From: Marinospirillum alkalitolerans
GTDB taxonomy: Bacteria; Pseudomonadota; Gammaproteobacteria; Pseudomonadales; Halomonadaceae
Length of the DNA: 64,000 nt
Assembly: GCF_045055655.1 (NCBI RefSeq)
Contig: NZ_JBANFI010000001.1
Span: forward strand, 620,001-684,000
Direction: 5' to 3'
Positions within the stretch are counted from its first letter, which is position 1. Each line of letters opens with the position of its first letter. Below are positions 61,411 to 64,000 of the stretch, in pieces. The position numbers and the translations under genes were made by a program. The notes below the pieces were generated by a model that saw only the letters and a list, made by a program, of their open reading frames with translations, was not told the DNA's origin and searched no databases.

Positions 61411-62746
61411 AATCGACCTGACGCGCCGCTTGCGGTCGCGGTGATCGACGCCGCTTGGGTGCCGAGGCTGGCTTGGATGTATTCGCTGGCGCAGTTTGTG
61501 CTCCAGCAGGTTTGTGACCTGAGCTTTGGGTGCGCGCCTTGGGCTTGGCTGCACGAGACCTCGGCTGGTGTGTACGTCCTGCGGCAGGCTTGGAGGCTCC
61601 GGCTGCTGGTGCTTTGGGTGCGGCAAAGCCTTCGGCTTGCAGGCGTGGAATCTGCTGATTGGTGAGTCTTTCAATGGCCTTTAACAGCTTGTTTTCTTCT
61701 GGCTCAACCAGTGAGACCGCTTCACCGCTGGCACCTGCGCGCCCTGTGCGTCCAATACGATGGACATAATCCTCAGCGACATTGGGCAGCTCATAGTTGA
61801 CCACTTGCGGCAGCTGATCAATATCGAGACCACGCGCCGCAATATCGGTCGCCACCAGAATTTGAATCGAATTATCCTTGAAGCCAGCCAGCGCCTTAGT
61901 GCGTGCGCCCTGACTTTTATTGCCATGAATGGCCGCAGCCTGAAAGCCACTTTCTTCTAGGTATTTGGTGAGCTTATTGGCACCGTGTTTGGTTTTGGTG
62001 AAGACCAGTGTTTGGCCCCACTGATGATCAACCAGCAGTTTCACCAGCAGTGCTGGCTTTTGTTTTTTATCGACCAGATAAACTGACTGCGTGACCTTCT
62101 CTGCCGTGGTGTTGCGTGGACTGACCGAAATTTCAACCGGATTGTTGACCAGCCCTTTCGCCAGCTGACGTATCTCATCCGAAAAAGTCGCGGAGAAAAG
62201 CAGGTTCTGTCGCTTGGCAGGCAGGATCTTCAGTATGCGCTTGATATCATGGATAAAACCCATATCCAGCATGCGGTCGGCTTCATCCAGTACCAGTACT
62301 TCGAGGTGATCAAACTTGACTGCGTTTTGATTGAATAGATCGAGCAAGCGACCTGGCGTGGCGACCAGCACATCAACACCACGGCGCAGTTTCATCATCT
62401 GCGGATTGATTTTGACGCCACCAAAAACCACGGTGGACTTCAGCTGCATCTGGCGGCCATAGGTAGCCACGCTTTCGCCTACCTGGGCGGCCAATTCACG
62501 CGTTGGCGTCAGGATTAAGGTGCGAGCCTGATTGGCTCCAGCGGGTTTGCCACGCGATAAACGCTCTAAAATCGGTAGCGTAAAGCCTGCCGTTTTGCCG
62601 GTGCCGGTTTGGGCTGCGGCCATGACATCCTGGCCTTGCATGATGGCTGGAATGGCTTGGGTTTGAATAGGAGTGGGTTGGGTATAGCCTTGTTGCTCCA
62701 GAGCAGCAAGAATCGGGGCGCTGAGGCCCAAAGAGGAAAAACTCAT
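61409..62746 (-). CDS. rhlE: DEAD-box RNA helicase, RhlE type
   Basis: A 445-residue ATP-dependent RNA helicase. The motifs are present in order: Q motif PTPIQTQAIP (about 26-35), AQTGTGKT, PTRELAAQ, DEAD in LVLDEADRMLDMGF, SAT, ATDIAARGLDI and HRIGRTGRAG. The basic tail (about 375-445; Ala, Pro, Lys and Arg-rich) is probably an RNA-binding extension. The start is MSFSSLGLS at 62746; the frame extends upstream to 62830 without support. The last sense codons (RQVD) run directly into the terminal repeat of the MITE-like element, whose edge carries the TAG stop. Confidence 0.94.
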   Translation of the reverse strand: MSFSSLGLSAPILAALEQQGYTQPTPIQTQAIPAIMQGQDVMAAAQTGTGKTAGFTLPILERLSRGKPAGANQARTLILTPTRELAAQVGESVATYGRQMQLKSTVVFGGVKINPQMMKLRRGVDVLVATPGRLLDLFNQNAVKFDHLEVLVLDEADRMLDMGFIHDIKRILKILPAKRQNLLFSATFSDEIRQLAKGLVNNPVEISVSPRNTTAEKVTQSVYLVDKKQKPALLVKLLVDHQWGQTLVFTKTKHGANKLTKYLEESGFQAAAIHGNKSQGARTKALAGFKDNSIQILVATDIAARGLDIDQLPQVVNYELPNVAEDYVHRIGRTGRAGASGEAVSLVEPEENKLLKAIERLTNQQIPRLQAEGFAAPKAPAAGASKPAAGRTHQPRSRAAKPKARTQSSGHKPAGAQTAPANTSKPASAPKRRRSPRPQAARQVD

Positions 62747-62875
62747 AGAATCAGGGAATCTCGGTAACGTAAAGAAGGGCGTCGTTAAGGACGTTCCTGC
62801 AGCATACAGTATGCCGACTACTGCTGTCACTGGTATTCCTTCGACTTATGACTGGCTGGTCTGGCTGCAAGGGAA

Positions 62876-62884
62876 TGGTATACT
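62876..62884 (+). promoter_or_regulatory. extended -10 promoter of the fumarase gene
   Basis: TGGTATACT (62876-62884) is an extended -10 without a good -35, 74 bases before ATG 62958. Confidence 0.45.
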
Positions 62885-62957
62885 CATGCGCGATCAAGCA
62901 AGGTGCATTTCAACAGAACAGACTCTATTCAAATAGAACAGCCAAGAGGACTCGTTT

Positions 62958-64000
62958 ATGACCGTCATCCGCCAGGACGACCTGATTCAAAGCGTTGCTG
63001 ATGCTTTGCAGTTTATTTCCTACTACCACCCCAAGGATTTTATCGATTCGCTCAATCAGGCCTATGAGCGCGAAGCCTCGCCTGCTGCCAAGGATGCGAT
63101 GGCGCAGATTCTGATTAACTCGCGCATGTGTGCCATGGGTCATCGTCCTATTTGCCAAGATACCGGCATCGTGACTGTCTTCTTGGATATCGGTATGGAT
63201 GTGCGCTGGGATGACGCGACCATGAGCGTTGAAGATATGGTCAACGAAGGCGTACGCCGTGCTTATCTGCACCCGGACAACGTCCTGCGTGCCTCGGTAC
63301 TGGCTGATCCGGACGGCAAGCGTGCTAACACCAAAGACAACACTCCAGCCATCATTCACACCAAGCTAGTACCTGGCAACACCGTTGATGTGCATGTGGC
63401 AGCCAAAGGTGGCGGCTCTGAGGCCAAATCCAAGTTTGCGATGCTCAATCCATCTGATGACGTTGTTGAGTGGGTGCTGGAGCAGATCCCCAAAATGGGC
63501 GCAGGCTGGTGTCCGCCCGGTATGCTGGGCATAGGTATTGGTGGTACCGCTGAAAAAGCCATGCTGTTGGCTAAAGAAGCTTTATTGGAGCCGATCGATA
63601 TCCAAGATCTGCAAGCTCGGGGTGCCAGCAATCGTGCGGAAGAACTGCGTCTGGAACTCTATGAAAAGGTCAACCAGCTCGGAATTGGCGCACAAGGCCT
63701 GGGCGGACTGACGACGGTTCTGGATATCAAAGTCAAGGACTACCCCACTCACGCGGCCAACAAGCCAGTGGCGATTATTCCTAACTGCGCCGCCACGCGC
63801 CACACCCACTTTGTGCTGGATGGTTCTGGCCCTGCGGCTCTGGAAGCGCCCAAGCTGGAAGACTGGCCTGAAGTGACCCGTGAGGCTGGCGCTGGCGTCA
63901 AGCGCATCAACCTGAATACCGTCACACGCGAAGAAGTCAAAGATCTCAAGCCTGGCGATGTCGTGCTGCTCTCTGGCAAAATGCTGACCGGCCGTGATGC
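62958..64000 (+). CDS. class I fumarate hydratase (3' end outside window)
   Basis: Iron-sulfur fumarase of the TCA cycle, open to the right edge (about 347 residues visible of ~500). The start MTVIRQDDLIQSVADALQFISYYHPKDF follows AAGAGGA. Three cysteines in family positions can hold the 4Fe-4S cluster: C66 in RPICQDTG, C185 in GWCPPG and C277 in IPNCAATRH. The N-terminal catalytic domain includes NTKDNTPAIIHTKLVPG and KGGGSEAKSKFAML. The visible end (VLLSGKMLTGRDA) is the start of the second, swivelling domain. It is divergent from rhlE. Confidence 0.95.
   Translation, partial: MTVIRQDDLIQSVADALQFISYYHPKDFIDSLNQAYEREASPAAKDAMAQILINSRMCAMGHRPICQDTGIVTVFLDIGMDVRWDDATMSVEDMVNEGVRRAYLHPDNVLRASVLADPDGKRANTKDNTPAIIHTKLVPGNTVDVHVAAKGGGSEAKSKFAMLNPSDDVVEWVLEQIPKMGAGWCPPGMLGIGIGGTAEKAMLLAKEALLEPIDIQDLQARGASNRAEELRLELYEKVNQLGIGAQGLGGLTTVLDIKVKDYPTHAANKPVAIIPNCAATRHTHFVLDGSGPAALEAPKLEDWPEVTREAGAGVKRINLNTVTREEVKDLKPGDVVLLSGKMLTGRD

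Overview
The window reads as chromosome of a motile, Gram-negative gammaproteobacterium of the Pseudomonas/Oceanospirillales kind. This rests on gene content: rmf next to rlmKL, rdgC, cysB with thrH, pdxB, htpX, folE2, four chemoreceptors and a Mla-type lipid transporter. Genus cannot be fixed from the sequence alone. Genes are dense on both strands, and I see no prophage, CRISPR array, integron or complete insertion sequence.

Layout. 1-5 kb: the start of serC (runs off the left edge), then a thiamine uptake operon thiB-thiP-thiQ under a TPP riboswitch, with a thiamine-kinase-like gene facing away from it. 5-9 kb: yaeQ and two chemoreceptors, one soluble PAS-PAS and one Cache type. 9-14.5 kb: the least ordinary block, holding a two-part NHL-repeat protein coupled to an 80-residue protein, and a large exported protein with an HExxH peptidase-like domain, a beta-propeller and a probable outer-membrane barrel. 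14.5-25 kb: housekeeping genes (deoxyinosine glycosylase, YaiI, YitT-like, cold-shock protein, CDF metal exporter, acyltransferase, rdgC, rmf, rlmKL, glutaredoxin-like, WGR, pdxB). 25-32 kb: a third chemoreceptor, htpX, and a ylqF-diguanylate cyclase-alaA operon. 32.5-33 kb: a perfectly duplicated tRNA-Glu/tRNA-Gly pair with a near-consensus promoter and a terminator. 33-38 kb: rarD, an MsbA-like exporter and a membrane alpha/beta hydrolase. 38-44 kb: a five-gene operon of a HAD phosphatase and a peptide-type ABC importer with a Tat-exported binding protein. 44-47 kb: folE2 behind a near-perfect Zur box, an AarF/UbiB-like kinase and a DUF1853 gene. 47-52.4 kb: FecR-domain protein, HBM-type chemoreceptor and CHASE2 adenylate cyclase, with small tandem repeats between them. 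52.5-57.6 kb: cysB, thrH, a YqiA-like esterase, and an iron-type permease/ATPase pair without a binding protein but with a Fur-box-like site. 57.7-61.2 kb: a four-gene MCE/Mla-like lipid transport operon. 61.2-64 kb: a MITE-like element ending at the stop codon of a rhlE-type helicase, then a class I fumarase that runs off the right edge.

How it fits together: the visible regulation is nutrient and metal control (TPP riboswitch on thiBPQ, Zur on folE2, probable Fur on the permease pair) and signal sensing (four receptors, c-di-GMP and cAMP cyclases). I found no clear new defence or mobile system. The stretches I would examine first are the propeller genes at 9-14.4 kb, the FecR-receptor-cyclase locus, and the element at 61.2 kb.
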